A DNA stretch of 64,000 bases from Sedimentibacter sp. MB35-C1 (GCF_030913635.1 NZ_CP133188.1:248001-312000), one strand, 5' to 3'; shown: positions 1-9,472, counted from the stretch's first letter. Notes: generated from the letters alone by a model not told the origin. Numbers and translations: made by a program.

Positions 1-376
1 AAAAAACCTTTATTTGTACAGCGTCTCCCAATTTTCCGTTTTTGACAAATATTCTGTCTTCTGTACCTCTGATTATCTCATCGCTGTAATAATTTTTAAT
101 TCCTGTATTATTTCCTCCGGCAGACCAAACTCCGTAGCTGATATATGGTGTCCAAATGCTTTCAACTCTCATTCTTATAAGCACTTCCACAGAACTGTGG
201 GAGTCAGTTATAGAATTCCACGAAGGTGTTATTTCAGTAAATTTTTCTGTTTCAACAACCGGAGTTTCTAGATATCCTTCTTCTGTATCGTCACTGAGCT
301 CTGTAAATTGTCCTTTAACTTTTAAATTGTAAAGCTTATTTTCGCTTAAATTACTATCTTCACAAATCCAATCCAT
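1..376 (-). CDS. C39-like peptidase family protein, N-terminal part (runs off the window)
   Basis: Reverse-strand reading frame open from an ATG at 376 to the window edge, preceded by a good ribosome binding site (CGGAGGGAAAGCT-ATG). About 125 residues are visible. They contain a stretch with 'PSWNSITDSHSSVEV' followed by 'ISYGVWSAGG', which resembles the beta-sandwich region found before the catalytic domain in some C39-like peptidase proteins of Firmicutes and Actinobacteria. The catalytic Cys/His part would lie outside the window, so the enzyme assignment is an inference from the N-terminal domain only. No signal peptide is visible. Confidence 0.5.
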   Translation of the reverse strand, partial: MDWICEDSNLSENKLYNLKVKGQFTELSDDTEEGYLETPVVETEKFTEITPSWNSITDSHSSVEVLIRMRVESIWTPYISYGVWSAGGNNTGIKNYYSDEIIRGTEDRIFVKNGKLGDAVQIKVF

Positions 377-519
377 AGCTTTCCCTCCGAATAATATATT
401 CTATGATAGCATTTGTTAACGATTTTCTCAATTAGCATTATGAAAACATTTTAGTTAATAAATATTGTCATAGGCTTCATAAACATAACTATAAAATATG
501 TAAATAATTTATCTGACAA

Positions 520-547
520 TTGATTTTTATTTTAATTATGTTATACT
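520..547 (+). promoter_or_regulatory. sigma-A-type promoter for the small zinc-ribbon gene
   Basis: TTGATT at 520-525 and TATACT at 542-547 with a 16-bp spacer lie about 50 bp before the start codon at 598. Sequence match only. Confidence 0.45.
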
Positions 548-597
548 TTTAAGCAAATCAGTTATGTCTGAAATAAATCTTACTGGGAAGTGAAAGA

Positions 598-819
598 ATG
601 ATTGCAATTAAAGGAAGACGCAGATGCGAAAACTGCGGCAAAAAATACTACTACACTTATGCAAAGGGAGAAGCTGCTCAAAATAAAGCAAAATTTAAAG
701 GTAAAGATGAAAATTACAGCGAATGCAAAAATGTAAAGATTCTTTCCGCTAACAGCTATGAAATTACAGTTGTCTGTCCACAGTGTGAATTTGAAGAAGT
801 ATTTATTTATACAGATTAA
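598..819 (+). CDS. small zinc-ribbon-like protein, 73 aa, function unknown
   Basis: Short lysine-rich protein with two CxxC pairs (C10/C13 in 'CENCGKK' and C60/C63 in 'CPQCEF') that could bind one zinc ion as a zinc ribbon; an extra Cys lies at residue 43. It has its own promoter-like sequence, a weak purine-rich site (GGGAAGTGAAAGA) before the ATG, and a strong hairpin directly after the stop, which supports a real monocistronic gene. The antisense frame over the same bases is a shadow. Similar small CxxC proteins occur widely in clostridia, but no function can be read from the sequence. Confidence 0.6.
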   Translation: MIAIKGRRRCENCGKKYYYTYAKGEAAQNKAKFKGKDENYSECKNVKILSANSYEITVVCPQCEFEEVFIYTD

Positions 820-821
820 CA

Positions 822-866
822 AGACAGCTGATGCAATACTGTAAAAAAGTACTGCATCAGCTGTCT
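822..866. terminator. bidirectional intrinsic terminator
   Basis: Arms AGACAGCTGATGCA (822-835) and TGCATCAGCTGTCT (853-866) pair perfectly, with TACT/AGTA pairing continuing inside. It sits between the converging zinc-ribbon gene and the ABC transporter operon. Confidence 0.8.
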
Positions 867-873
867 AAAGTGC

Positions 874-1665
874 TTACAATAGCATGTTATCATCATCAAA
901 CTCTTTATTTTTTATTCTGCTGAATTCTTGAATCACATCGGGTACAGAAAGTCCTTTTCTCTCTTCGCCGTTAATACAAATGGCAACAGCTCCGGAATCC
1001 ATCATTATAGTCCTTGTACCCAGTTTAAGTGCAGATGATATATTATGAGTTATCATCAATGTTGTAATGTTGTTTTCCGATACTATTCTGTTTGTTAATT
1101 CCAGCACAGTCTCAGCACTCAAAGGATCAAGAGCTGCCGTATGCTCGTCAAGCAACAGCAAACGAGGTTTGACTAATGTAGCCATAACCAATGTAACAGC
1201 CTGTCTTTGGCCTCCGGAAAGCAAGCCTATTTTAGTATCTATCCTGTCCTCAAGTCCAAGATTTAAATCAGCAAGGTGCTCTTTTATATATTCTTTTTCT
1301 TTTCTGGAAGGCATTTTTAATAAACCTTTCATAGAGCTTCTCATATATGCTACAACGAGATTTTCTCCTACAGTCATATTCGGCGCAGTGCCCTTCATAG
1401 GATCCTGAAAAATACGTCCTATAAATGAAGCCCGCTTATGTTCCGGCATATATGTTATATTCTCTCCACCGAGAATAACATTCCCAGAATCACAAAGAAG
1501 CGAACCGGATATAATATTGAACATAGTTGATTTTCCTGCACCGTTTCCCCCTATTATTGTTACGAATTCGCCTTCACAGACTTCCAGGTTCAAATTATCT
1601 AATGCTTTGTGCTCGTCATGTGTGTTTTTATTGAATACCTTGTTCACATTAGTTATCTTCAGCAT
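874..1665 (-). CDS. ABC transporter ATP-binding protein (TrpZ-like)
   Basis: 263-residue ATPase of an amino-acid-type importer. Walker A 'GGNGAGKST' lies near residue 40, the Q-loop near residue 90, the signature 'LSGGQRQ' near residue 150 and Walker B 'LLLLDEHTAALDP' follows. The length is usual for this family. The start codon overlaps the end of the permease gene (1659-1665), so translation is probably coupled. Third gene of the T-box-controlled set with permease and binding protein. It powers import of the ligand captured by the lipoprotein at 2611-3615. The family is known for aromatic amino acid uptake in Firmicutes; the substrate here is inferred. Confidence 0.9.
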   Translation of the reverse strand: MLKITNVNKVFNKNTHDEHKALDNLNLEVCEGEFVTIIGGNGAGKSTMFNIISGSLLCDSGNVILGGENITYMPEHKRASFIGRIFQDPMKGTAPNMTVGENLVVAYMRSSMKGLLKMPSRKEKEYIKEHLADLNLGLEDRIDTKIGLLSGGQRQAVTLVMATLVKPRLLLLDEHTAALDPLSAETVLELTNRIVSENNITTLMITHNISSALKLGTRTIMMDSGAVAICINGEERKGLSVPDVIQEFSRIKNKEFDDDNMLL

Positions 1666-2555
1666 TTCAACCTCCCGCTTCTTAGTTTTCTAAATTCCAT
1701 TTTCTTTTTAATACTTGGAACCGAAAGAGCAGATACAACAACCAGTGCGGATATCAGTTTCAAATATGATGGAGGAAAATTAGTCGTAAGTATAAGGGCA
1801 ATTATAAATCTGTAAATAACCGAACCTATTATTACAGATATAAATCCTACTGTAATATTTATATTTTTGATTACAACACTTCCTATAATTATAGATGCAA
1901 AGCTTATAACCACCATTCCAGCGCCCATGTTCACATCAGCTGACTGTTGCATCTGCGCCACAAGAGCTCCTGACAATGCAACTATTGAATTTGAAATGGC
2001 AAATCCGACCATTTTAGCAAAATCCGTATTAACAGAGGATGCTCTGCACATGCTTTCATTATCTCCTGTCGCCCTTATTGACAATCCCAGCTGTGTTCTG
2101 AAAAACCAATTCAAAATTACAAATATTGAAAAAACAATCAATATTAGCGTCAATACTCTGTACGCACTGCTGCCAAATACTGCTTCGGCATAGGTAAACA
2201 GACTTTCCTTGTTTAGCAAAGGTATGTTTGCTCTGCCGCCCATAACCATTAGATTAACTGAATACAATCCCGTCATTGTCAATATTCCTGCCAAAATAGG
2301 CTGTATGCCCATATTCGTCTGCAATGCTGCTGTTATTATACCGGCTATCGCTCCTGCCAGGAGTGCAAGAATAAGACCAAGTACAGGCCTGCCTCCCAAT
2401 GCAAATACTGCCGAGACGGAAGCTCCAAGCACAAAGCTTCCATCAACCGTCAGGTCGGCCACATTCAATATTCTAAAAGATATATACGTTCCAAATGCCA
2501 GGAGCGAATAAACAAGCCCTAATTCAATTGCTCCCATAAATGATGTTAAACTCAC
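1659..2555 (-). CDS. ABC transporter permease (TrpY-like)
   Basis: 298-residue integral membrane protein with about eight to nine hydrophobic segments, of the LivH/branched-chain permease type found with ABC_sub_bind (PF04392) lipoproteins. The N-terminus 'AIELGLVYSLLAFGTYISFR' and the 'DGSF.LGA' stretch are typical of that group. It overlaps the ATPase gene by 7 bp and follows the binding-protein gene by 55 bp, giving one operon. It would form the channel of the importer in the cytoplasmic membrane. Confidence 0.9.
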   Translation of the reverse strand: MSLTSFMGAIELGLVYSLLAFGTYISFRILNVADLTVDGSFVLGASVSAVFALGGRPVLGLILALLAGAIAGIITAALQTNMGIQPILAGILTMTGLYSVNLMVMGGRANIPLLNKESLFTYAEAVFGSSAYRVLTLILIVFSIFVILNWFFRTQLGLSIRATGDNESMCRASSVNTDFAKMVGFAISNSIVALSGALVAQMQQSADVNMGAGMVVISFASIIIGSVVIKNINITVGFISVIIGSVIYRFIIALILTTNFPPSYLKLISALVVVSALSVPSIKKKMEFRKLRSGRLKC

Positions 2556-2610
2556 TTTAAACCTCCTGTTTTAACAGCCCTTGTAGCATAAAATTTATTT
2601 ATTAAAAGCA

Positions 2611-3615
2611 TTATTCTACGATCTTAAACTCCTTTAATGCTTCATCTGAAATCTCAATTCCTATTTGTTCTGCTGTGCTCGTGTTAATTATTTTTTCATA
2701 CTCCTTTAAGGTTTCCACAGGTATATTTTCTATACTCTCGCCTTCAATAACCTTTTTGATCATTTCCGCAACCTGTCTTCCTAAAACAGTGTAATCAATA
2801 CCAACTGTTGCAAACCCTCCGTCTGCAACCAGTGAGTCAGCACCCGTATATACGGGAATACCAGCTTTTTGAGCCTCTGATGCCAGAACAGGCATTGCAG
2901 ATGCCACCGTATTGTCGGTAGGCGTAAATATAGCATCTGACTTTGCTGCCAATGACTGAGCTGCCTGCATCAATTCGCTTGAATTTGTAATAGTGGATTC
3001 CACATAGTTTATGCCTTTTTCATCTAAATACTCTTTAGCTTTATTTACAGCCGCTACCGAATTCACTTCTCCTGTGTTATATACAAAACCGAATGTCTTT
3101 ATATCGGGAGTAATTTCAAAAGCAAGGTCAAATATTTGCTTAACATCAATTGCATCAGAAACTCCGGTCACATTTCCCTCAGGTCTGCTTAAATCCTCTA
3201 CTAAGCCTGCTTCAACAGGGTAGCTTACAGCCGCAAAAATTACGGGAGTTTCCTTTGTAGCTGCAGCGGCAGACTGAGCAGTTCCGGTTCCTATTGGAAC
3301 TATGATATCCATTTTATCACCTGTGAATTGTGATATTATTGTATTGATGTTTGATGGGTCTCCTTGAGCATCCCTGTAAGTTATTTCAACTCTATCTGCC
3401 AATCCTTGCTCTTCCAGCCCTTTAATTATATATTCTCTGATTTGATTTAATGATGGATGCTCAACAGGCTGAATTATCCCTATTTTAATTTTAGAGCTTT
3501 CAGTTGATGTCTGAGAATCCTGATCTGCTTCATTAGTTTCCGCACTTGTTGTGCACCCTACCAACAACATAAACATAATTGAAATAATTGTGATAATAGA
3601 TACTATTTTTTTCAT
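2611..3615 (-). CDS. ABC transporter substrate-binding lipoprotein (TrpX-like, ABC_sub_bind family)
   Basis: 334 residues beginning with a lipoprotein signal ('MLLVGCTT', lipobox Cys at about residue 21), then a two-lobed periplasmic-binding fold of the PF04392 type ('KIGIIQPVEHPSLNQIR' opening the mature domain). It captures the solute outside the membrane and passes it to the permease. First gene of a three-gene operon and directly downstream of a T-box leader, so its expression should rise when one tRNA is uncharged. In Firmicutes T-box-linked members of this family are known as tryptophan/tyrosine importers (TrpXYZ). The ligand here is inferred, because I could not assign the specifier codon. 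Confidence 0.88.
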   Translation of the reverse strand: MKKIVSIITIISIMFMLLVGCTTSAETNEADQDSQTSTESSKIKIGIIQPVEHPSLNQIREYIIKGLEEQGLADRVEITYRDAQGDPSNINTIISQFTGDKMDIIVPIGTGTAQSAAAATKETPVIFAAVSYPVEAGLVEDLSRPEGNVTGVSDAIDVKQIFDLAFEITPDIKTFGFVYNTGEVNSVAAVNKAKEYLDEKGINYVESTITNSSELMQAAQSLAAKSDAIFTPTDNTVASAMPVLASEAQKAGIPVYTGADSLVADGGFATVGIDYTVLGRQVAEMIKKVIEGESIENIPVETLKEYEKIINTSTAEQIGIEISDEALKEFKIVE

Positions 3616-3696
3616 TTTATTTCTCCTTTTTGTATTAGAATATTATACAAAACTCGCCGTATCATTTCCTGATTATTTACAATTTCCGGCAGTGCA

Positions 3697-3965
3697 TAAA
3701 AAAAACCTGTCCTTTAGAAAAAGGACAGGTCTAACCTGCGGTACCACCTTAATTGACTGAAAATTCAATCCACTTTAACAAAAATGCCATCACATTTTCT
3801 GCCTGTAACGTAGGCATACGTTTCAGATACTAGAGTGTTAACTCGTTCACCTCACCCTCGGCGATCCATTTGTCTGTACTGCGTTCTGCAGGGCTCTCAT
3901 CCCCACCTGCTCTCTGTAAGTGCACGTATCAGTTTAATCTTCGCTTCAACGGTTTGTTTTTGTAT
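3697..3965 (-). promoter_or_regulatory. T-box riboswitch leader of the trpXYZ-like operon
   Basis: On the reverse strand the leader has Stem I elements (AGAGAGCAGG, ATGAGAG loop), a hairpin ACGTA-TGCC-TACGT followed by CGTTACAG, and the diagnostic T-box AAGGTGGTACCGC (complement of 3738-3750). The terminator hairpin ACCTGTCC...GGACAGGT (3705-3730) and a T-run follow. The antiterminator would use the T-box and pair with uncharged tRNA CCA. The specifier codon could not be assigned by eye, so the amino acid sensed is open; Trp or Tyr is expected from the transporter family. Confidence 0.93.
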
Positions 3966-3974
3966 TTGAATAGG

Positions 3975-4003
3975 ATTGTATCACCGTAATTTTTGTTTGT
4001 CAA
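3975..4003 (-). promoter_or_regulatory. consensus sigma-A promoter for the T-box leader
   Basis: TTGACA (complement of 3998-4003), 17-bp spacer, TACAAT (complement of 3975-3980). The -35 box overlaps the TGA stop codon of cca, so the transporter operon has its own start inside the end of the upstream gene. Confidence 0.8.
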
Positions 4004-5226
4004 CAATTATTTTTTAATTTTCTTGCGCAATCAAATAACGCTTCTTTGCGATTTTCTAGCTTCTCCTCAATCACAAGTTTCAGAATTTCATTCAAAACAG
4101 AACCTAAAACAACTCCCTTAGTAAATCCTTCCCTAATCAAATCTTCCCCGTTTATTTCCAGCATATTTAAATTGTAACATTCTTTGTTAATTAATATTTC
4201 ATTCAATATTTTTTCCGCACTTTTTATATTTTCCAGCTCACGCTCACGTTTTAACGCCTTAAATACAGCTGTTTTAAACTTTAATAAGTTTACAAAATTA
4301 TCATAACCGATTTTACTCAACATCGTTTTAATAAGCACTTTACTAGGTACCACTTCTTCATCTTTGTGTGCTGCTATAAACTTGATACTTTTAATCGTCG
4401 CTCCGTCATATTTCAAATTTCTCAATATTTTTTCTGCTTCATTTGTTTCATGCAGCATCAAAGCAAGCCTTAAAACCACACCTTCCCCATAACCCATTGA
4501 ATCTAAAATCACACTCCAATTATCTTCACTAATGTTTGCTATTTCAGGAATAAACACTTCTATTACATCCTTATATTCCTTCAGTATATCGTAATAATTT
4601 ACACCTGTAATGAGCTTATTTAGTTCCGTAGATATTCTCTCTCTTGAAATGTTGCTCAGAAGATTTCTATTGCTATGTATGCTCGAAGATGTTCTTGCGT
4701 CTATATTAAAATCTAAAACAGAAGCAAATCTAAGCGCTCTTAAAATTCGAAGCCCATCCTCATTAAATCTTTCATCCGGGTCGCCCACACACTTAACTAT
4801 TTTGCTTTCAATATCACGCGCTCCGCCAAACAGATCTATTATACCGCCCTTGTTATAAGCAAGTGAATTAATGGTAAAATCTCTTCGTTTTAAATCGCAG
4901 GATACATCTTTTGTAAAAATTACTGAGTCGGGACGTCTGTTGTCAGTGTACTCTCCATCTATTCTGTAGGTTGTAACTTCAAGCTGTCTGCCGTTTATTA
5001 TAACAGTAACAGTTCCGTGCTTAAGCCCTGTATTTATAGTCCTAAAGCCATCAAAACATTTGGTTATTTCCTCCGGTCTCGCTGAAGTAGTTATATCCCA
5101 ATCATTAGGAACAACACCAAGCAGGCTGTCTCTTACGCAGCCACCCACTATGTATGCTTCGAATCCATTTTTATTTAAGATATTTAATGCAGTCTTAACC
5201 TCTTTTGGAATATTTTTAATTATCAT
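4000..5226 (-). CDS. cca: CCA tRNA nucleotidyltransferase (poly(A) polymerase family)
   Basis: Adds or repairs the 3'-CCA end of tRNAs, using CTP and ATP without a nucleic acid template. 408 residues. The head domain has 'VGGCVRDSLLG' (residues about 27-37) followed by the catalytic carboxylate motif 'DWDITTSA', then 'RRDFTINSLAYN' and the flexible-loop and nucleotide-recognition region 'NEDGLRILRALRFA', as in class II enzymes. The C-terminal body is more variable. Length is slightly short of the 440-460 residues common in clostridia but all N-terminal motifs are present. Its stop codon overlaps the promoter of the next operon. Confidence 0.9.
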   Translation of the reverse strand: MIIKNIPKEVKTALNILNKNGFEAYIVGGCVRDSLLGVVPNDWDITTSARPEEITKCFDGFRTINTGLKHGTVTVIINGRQLEVTTYRIDGEYTDNRRPDSVIFTKDVSCDLKRRDFTINSLAYNKGGIIDLFGGARDIESKIVKCVGDPDERFNEDGLRILRALRFASVLDFNIDARTSSSIHSNRNLLSNISRERISTELNKLITGVNYYDILKEYKDVIEVFIPEIANISEDNWSVILDSMGYGEGVVLRLALMLHETNEAEKILRNLKYDGATIKSIKFIAAHKDEEVVPSKVLIKTMLSKIGYDNFVNLLKFKTAVFKALKRERELENIKSAEKILNEILINKECYNLNMLEINGEDLIREGFTKGVVLGSVLNEILKLVIEEKLENRKEALFDCARKLKNNC

Positions 5227-5331
5227 CTAAGCCTTCTTCATTTCTTTTTACTTAATTATAACCTAAATATAAAATATGGCAATAAAAAATTGCTGTACAG
5301 CTACCATGCTGCTACACTTAATTAAAGAATT

Positions 5332-6480
5332 TTAAACCTGTAAGTTTTTATCCACAGCTTCCTTCCCATTTTCATAAATTAATCCACAAATTAGTGATGT
5401 CAATGGGGATACTAATACAAGACCCAAGCATCCTACAAAAGTATGAACTATTTCCGCACTTATAGATTTAGAGTTTAAAATGTTAAGCATCGGAGTTCCC
5501 TGCGCCATATAAACCATCATTACCGAAATATAACTTCCCATATAAGCCAGAAGCAATGTAGTAGTCTGACTTCCCACAACTGACTTTCCAATGTTTAGGC
5601 CAGATTTTATCAAACTTGCGTTTGAAACCTCAGGATTGCTTAAAGCAATCTCCTCTAAAGCGGAGGATATATCTATTGCCAAATCAAGAACTGCTCCCGA
5701 ACATGCCAGATAAATTCCCGCTTGAAATATCGCCGTTAAATTTAGTGACATAAAGCCTGAATATAATAATGATTCAGACCATTGCATAACCGTACCGTCA
5801 ATTTTAAAATAGCCGGTAAAGAAAACAGCCATCAAAGCAGTTAAAAACGAGCACAGCATTGAGCTTATTATAGCTGCATATGCCTTTCGGGTAAATCCTG
5901 CCACCAACAACAAAGTTGTAATTGTTAATATATTTCCAACGATAAGCCCCACGATAAGCGGGTTATATCCGTTCAGCATACATGGAATTAAAATTTTCCA
6001 TATGCTGAGCATCGCTAAAGCAAATGATAATAAAGTCCTCACTCCTGTAAATCCCGAGAAAATTATAATTGCCGCAGCAAATAATCCTGCGAGGACTATT
6101 TCCTTGTTAATCCTGTAATGATCTACCATATTAGCATAGGCTATGTTATTTTTGTCATCAAACTCCAAAAGAACCCACGCCTTATCATCTTTTTCAAAAA
6201 CTTTATCAAATTCATATTTTCCAGTAAATAAGTTTACAGCTTCAATCCTGCTTCCCTTGTGGCTTCCTGTTTCAATTTCTATCAAGCATCTCTGCTCTCC
6301 CTGATTGACAAGCCCTATGCTGTGTATTGTTGAATTGTCAGCTGAAATTACTTTAGCTCTTACACCTTCTGAATTAAAATAAATTTGTTTATCAAATCCA
6401 GTTTGAATAGTGCTTAAAATTATTATAAAAGCAATAACTACCAAGACATATATAATTTCTTTTTTGTTTACATTTATCAA
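5332..6480 (-). CDS. YibE/F family membrane protein
   Basis: 382 residues. An N-terminal transmembrane helix (about residues 9-27) is followed by an extracytoplasmic beta-rich domain (to about residue 125) and then seven or so hydrophobic helices, the layout of the YibE/F family (PF07907). Motifs such as 'GVRTLLSFALAMLSIWKILIP' and the conserved 'GAVLDLAIDISSALEEI' fit it. The biochemical role of the family is not established; transport is often suggested. It stands alone between cca and phoA, with the phoA terminator upstream. Confidence 0.85.
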   Translation of the reverse strand: MINVNKKEIIYVLVVIAFIIILSTIQTGFDKQIYFNSEGVRAKVISADNSTIHSIGLVNQGEQRCLIEIETGSHKGSRIEAVNLFTGKYEFDKVFEKDDKAWVLLEFDDKNNIAYANMVDHYRINKEIVLAGLFAAAIIIFSGFTGVRTLLSFALAMLSIWKILIPCMLNGYNPLIVGLIVGNILTITTLLLVAGFTRKAYAAIISSMLCSFLTALMAVFFTGYFKIDGTVMQWSESLLYSGFMSLNLTAIFQAGIYLACSGAVLDLAIDISSALEEIALSNPEVSNASLIKSGLNIGKSVVGSQTTTLLLAYMGSYISVMMVYMAQGTPMLNILNSKSISAEIVHTFVGCLGLVLVSPLTSLICGLIYENGKEAVDKNLQV

Positions 6481-6530
6481 AATATCATCCTTTCAGCTGT
6501 AATGCAGTGCAAAATTATTTAGATATACAA

Positions 6531-6552
6531 ACAGACCGGACACCCGGTCTGT
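6531..6552 (-). terminator. hairpin terminator after phoA
   Basis: ACAGACCGG/CCGGTCTGT, nine base pairs with a four-base loop, followed on the reverse strand by TTTGTAT. It separates phoA from the YibE/F gene. Confidence 0.6.
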
Positions 6553-6639
6553 TTCATTAACTAAGTCATCAAAGCAACCAACCTCAACATATCTGAACAG
6601 ACGCAATGATTGGCTGCCTGAATGATAACGCGATTATAT

Positions 6640-8181
6640 TTATTTTGTATTAATTTTTGTAACTTCTGCTAACTTTTCAAACACATCGGTATTATCATAC
6701 GATCCGCTAAATTTTTCAGCTCCAGCTCCCACTGCATATACTGCCACAGGAACTCCTGTATGAGAATAAGAAGTCCAGCCTATACCTGCTTTATTATTTA
6801 TAATATGAGTAAGTGTAACTGACAGCGGATTATATCCACCGTATAACAAATACGCATCATCACTGTCGCTTTTTTCTTCCTTCATAGATTCCTCGAAACC
6901 CTGCTGCAATTTTTTATATTCGCTCTCCGTCATTTCTAAAGGATTTACATCTTGTCCCAAAGATTCTTCGTCAATTCCGTTTGGAGCAACAAGGCCAAAA
7001 TTTTCAGTAATAACAGGCATAACATCTTCAAATTTCAAATCATCACTTTCTTCTTTCATACTGCTTATCAGTTCATTAAATGCAACGTAAGACATTTTTT
7101 GCTGATCAAGTATATCAAATGCCGTATTGTATCCTGTTGCAGCATATCCTATTGACATACCTCCTGTTTCATGATCCCCTGTAACTATAATAAGTGTTTC
7201 TGACGGATGCTTTTCAGCAAAATCTAAAGCAACCTGAATAGCATCCTCGAACGCTAAAACATCTGTAATTACTGATTTTGCATCATTTGCATGAGCGGCC
7301 CAGTCAATTTTTCCAGACTCAGTCATTAAGAAAAATCCGTTTCTATTATCTAAAACATCGATTCCCTTTTTAACAAAATCTGCAAGCTGCAGATCATCTT
7401 CTTTAGTATCAATCGCATAAGGCATTGCGCCGCTGTCTTGAAGAACAGGACTTAATGCATATGCTTTTCCTGATTTGTTATTAAGAGCAAGAATTTCTTC
7501 TTTTGTATCTGCTACTTCGTATCCCTTCTCTTCCAAAACTGCAAATGCATTTTTCTGATCTTTATCGGCACCTGTAGCCTTATTTATAGTACCGCCTCCA
7601 AAGAAGTCAAATCCAGAATCAGCCATCTGCATAGCTATATCATAGTAATTATTTCTTGATGCTGCATGAGCATAATAAGCTGCAGGAGTAGCATGGTTTA
7701 AAGTTACGTTTGATATAACTCCTATTTTCATATTTTTTTGTTTTTTCAAAAGTTCAGTAATAATAGGTGCAACAGTAGTCTTGTCAGTCTCCAGACCTAT
7801 TGTACCACTGTGAGTTTTGATGCCGCATGCAAGTGATGTTGCAGTAGAAGCCGAGTCAGGTGCAAAAGATGTTGAATCCTGCGTAGTTGCAATACCTGCT
7901 ATGGGAAACTGAGTGAAGTTTACCAAATTAAGACCTACTTCTCCTTTTGTGTTGTTTCCCTCATATATCTGAGCCGAATTTACTTGTGCAAAGCTCATAC
8001 CGTCTCCGATAAACATAAATATGTACTTAGGTGCCTTCGCTGATTTTGATTGTGCCGCCAGTTTTTGACTTACAGCCGGTTCTTCCTGTTGTGATATTTG
8101 CTGAGCGTTTGCAGTTGCACAGCCTGTCAAAATTCCTGCTACCATTACTATACACAGTATAGCAGATAAAATTTTCTTCAT
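6640..8181 (-). CDS. phoA: alkaline phosphatase, secreted lipoprotein
   Basis: Phosphomonoesterase of the PhoA superfamily, 513 residues. An N-terminal signal with lipobox 'ILTGCATA' (Cys at about residue 21) predicts attachment to the outside of the membrane. Metal and catalytic motifs are present in order: 'FIGDGMSFAQ' (metal Asp), 'PDSASTATSLACG' with the nucleophile Ser of the DSAS motif, 'GKIDWAAHAND', 'VTGDHETGGM' and 'SHTGVPVAV' near the C-terminus. It releases phosphate from organic phosphates. No Pho-box or partner genes were recognised nearby. It is monocistronic, with its own terminator. Confidence 0.92.
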   Translation of the reverse strand: MKKILSAILCIVMVAGILTGCATANAQQISQQEEPAVSQKLAAQSKSAKAPKYIFMFIGDGMSFAQVNSAQIYEGNNTKGEVGLNLVNFTQFPIAGIATTQDSTSFAPDSASTATSLACGIKTHSGTIGLETDKTTVAPIITELLKKQKNMKIGVISNVTLNHATPAAYYAHAASRNNYYDIAMQMADSGFDFFGGGTINKATGADKDQKNAFAVLEEKGYEVADTKEEILALNNKSGKAYALSPVLQDSGAMPYAIDTKEDDLQLADFVKKGIDVLDNRNGFFLMTESGKIDWAAHANDAKSVITDVLAFEDAIQVALDFAEKHPSETLIIVTGDHETGGMSIGYAATGYNTAFDILDQQKMSYVAFNELISSMKEESDDLKFEDVMPVITENFGLVAPNGIDEESLGQDVNPLEMTESEYKKLQQGFEESMKEEKSDSDDAYLLYGGYNPLSVTLTHIINNKAGIGWTSYSHTGVPVAVYAVGAGAEKFSGSYDNTDVFEKLAEVTKINTK

Positions 8182-8362
8182 TGAAACCTCCGATTATAAT
8201 TATTATTATATTTCACTTACATATTAGCTAAATAATATAAAATCAAAAGCTTCACAGAGTAAAAATCAGGTAATTTTTACATAAATAGTTTTATGAAATG
8301 TATAAAGCATTGTTCCTTCGGCATAAAATGCTTTTCATTTTTCAGCATATAAAAATTCACGC

Positions 8363-9472
8363 CTAAATGCGTGAATTTAATACTTTCATTTTTTTATTCC
8401 TGTACATTTTAACATCGGCAAAAGCAAGTGCCTCGTCAAAATTCATGTTTTCAGAACTGCTTACTTCACAAATTCCATAGCTAAATGCCACTGTTATACC
8501 GTAAATTTCTTCTGACATAATCTCTTCAGCTATGTCTTTCATTTTTCTTTCGGTCATCTCTAAATCATGGCCCTTAAAAAGAATAACAAATTCATCTCCC
8601 GCAAGCCTTGAAACTATGCTGGATTTATCCGCAAAGTTTCTGAGTCTGGAAGAAAAATTCTTCAATATCATATCTCCGTAGTAATGCCCGTAATTGTCAT
8701 TGATAAGCTTAAAATCATCAAGATCAATCATAACAAGACAAAATGGAAAACAATTGTCTTTACCATTTAATTCTCCATCAAATTCCTTTATAAGCTTTCT
8801 CCTGTTAATAAGTCCTGTAAGTTCGTCATAATTGGCCAGATGCTTTAGCTTATTCTGAGCTAGTGCATTTTTAATGGAAATTTCCAGTTCACATTTAATT
8901 TGTTCCATTAAATTAAGGTCTTCTTCTGTAAACCTGTGATGTGGAATACTAGAATCTATATTTATTAATCCGATTAAATGCCTGTCAATATATATGGGAG
9001 CAGATAAAGTGCAGCTGATATTAAGGGCATCAATTCTTTTGAGCCCTTCCGTTGTTCCTTTATCCGCATTTAGTCTGTCAAATTCTTCAGGATTGCATAT
9101 TACCGCGGCCTTTTTAAAACCGTTTATCTTATAGAGAAATGCCTCTTCTTTTCGTATTGAAATATTTTTAAGCTCATTGCTATAACCTATAACCACTTCA
9201 TAGTCAAACTTATCTTTCTCATTATCATAAAGAAGAATACTGCCATTTGTTGCATAAGGTATTAACTTGACCACAGCATCCAGCACAATGTAATATATTT
9301 TATTCTCATCGTTTGTTTTAGATATTTTCTCGCTGGTTTCAAAGAGCAATTTTCTTATGTTTTCATATCTGATCAAAAGCTTTTTATATTTTTGCAGCAA
9401 TATTAATTGGTATATAAAAACAGATGCTGAAAATAAAAGAATCCAAAGAATTACAAACTCCCGATCTTGCAT
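8363..9472 (-). CDS. membrane-anchored GAF-GGDEF diguanylate cyclase
   Basis: Predicted to make cyclic di-GMP from two GTP. From the chosen start (ATG at 9472, behind GAGGTG; an ATG 12 bp upstream has no such site) it has one transmembrane helix near residues 4-24, a GAF-type sensor domain at about 50-200 and a GGDEF domain in the last 170 residues with 'DELTGLINRRKL', 'DLDDFKLINDNYGH' and active-site 'RLAGDEFVI'. AGDEF is a tolerated variant of GGDEF. No RxxD inhibitory site is evident. A HD-GYP protein at 33415-34731 could be an opposing phosphodiesterase. Confidence 0.88.
   Translation of the reverse strand: MQDREFVILWILLFSASVFIYQLILLQKYKKLLIRYENIRKLLFETSEKISKTNDENKIYYIVLDAVVKLIPYATNGSILLYDNEKDKFDYEVVIGYSNELKNISIRKEEAFLYKINGFKKAAVICNPEEFDRLNADKGTTEGLKRIDALNISCTLSAPIYIDRHLIGLINIDSSIPHHRFTEEDLNLMEQIKCELEISIKNALAQNKLKHLANYDELTGLINRRKLIKEFDGELNGKDNCFPFCLVMIDLDDFKLINDNYGHYYGDMILKNFSSRLRNFADKSSIVSRLAGDEFVILFKGHDLEMTERKMKDIAEEIMSEEIYGITVAFSYGICEVSSSENMNFDEALAFADVKMYRNKKMKVLNSRI

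Noticed and set aside
580-822. Reverse-strand frame opposite the small zinc-ribbon gene
   Set aside because: No ribosome site; the forward frame has a promoter-like sequence, CxxC pairs and a terminator. Shadow of the real gene.
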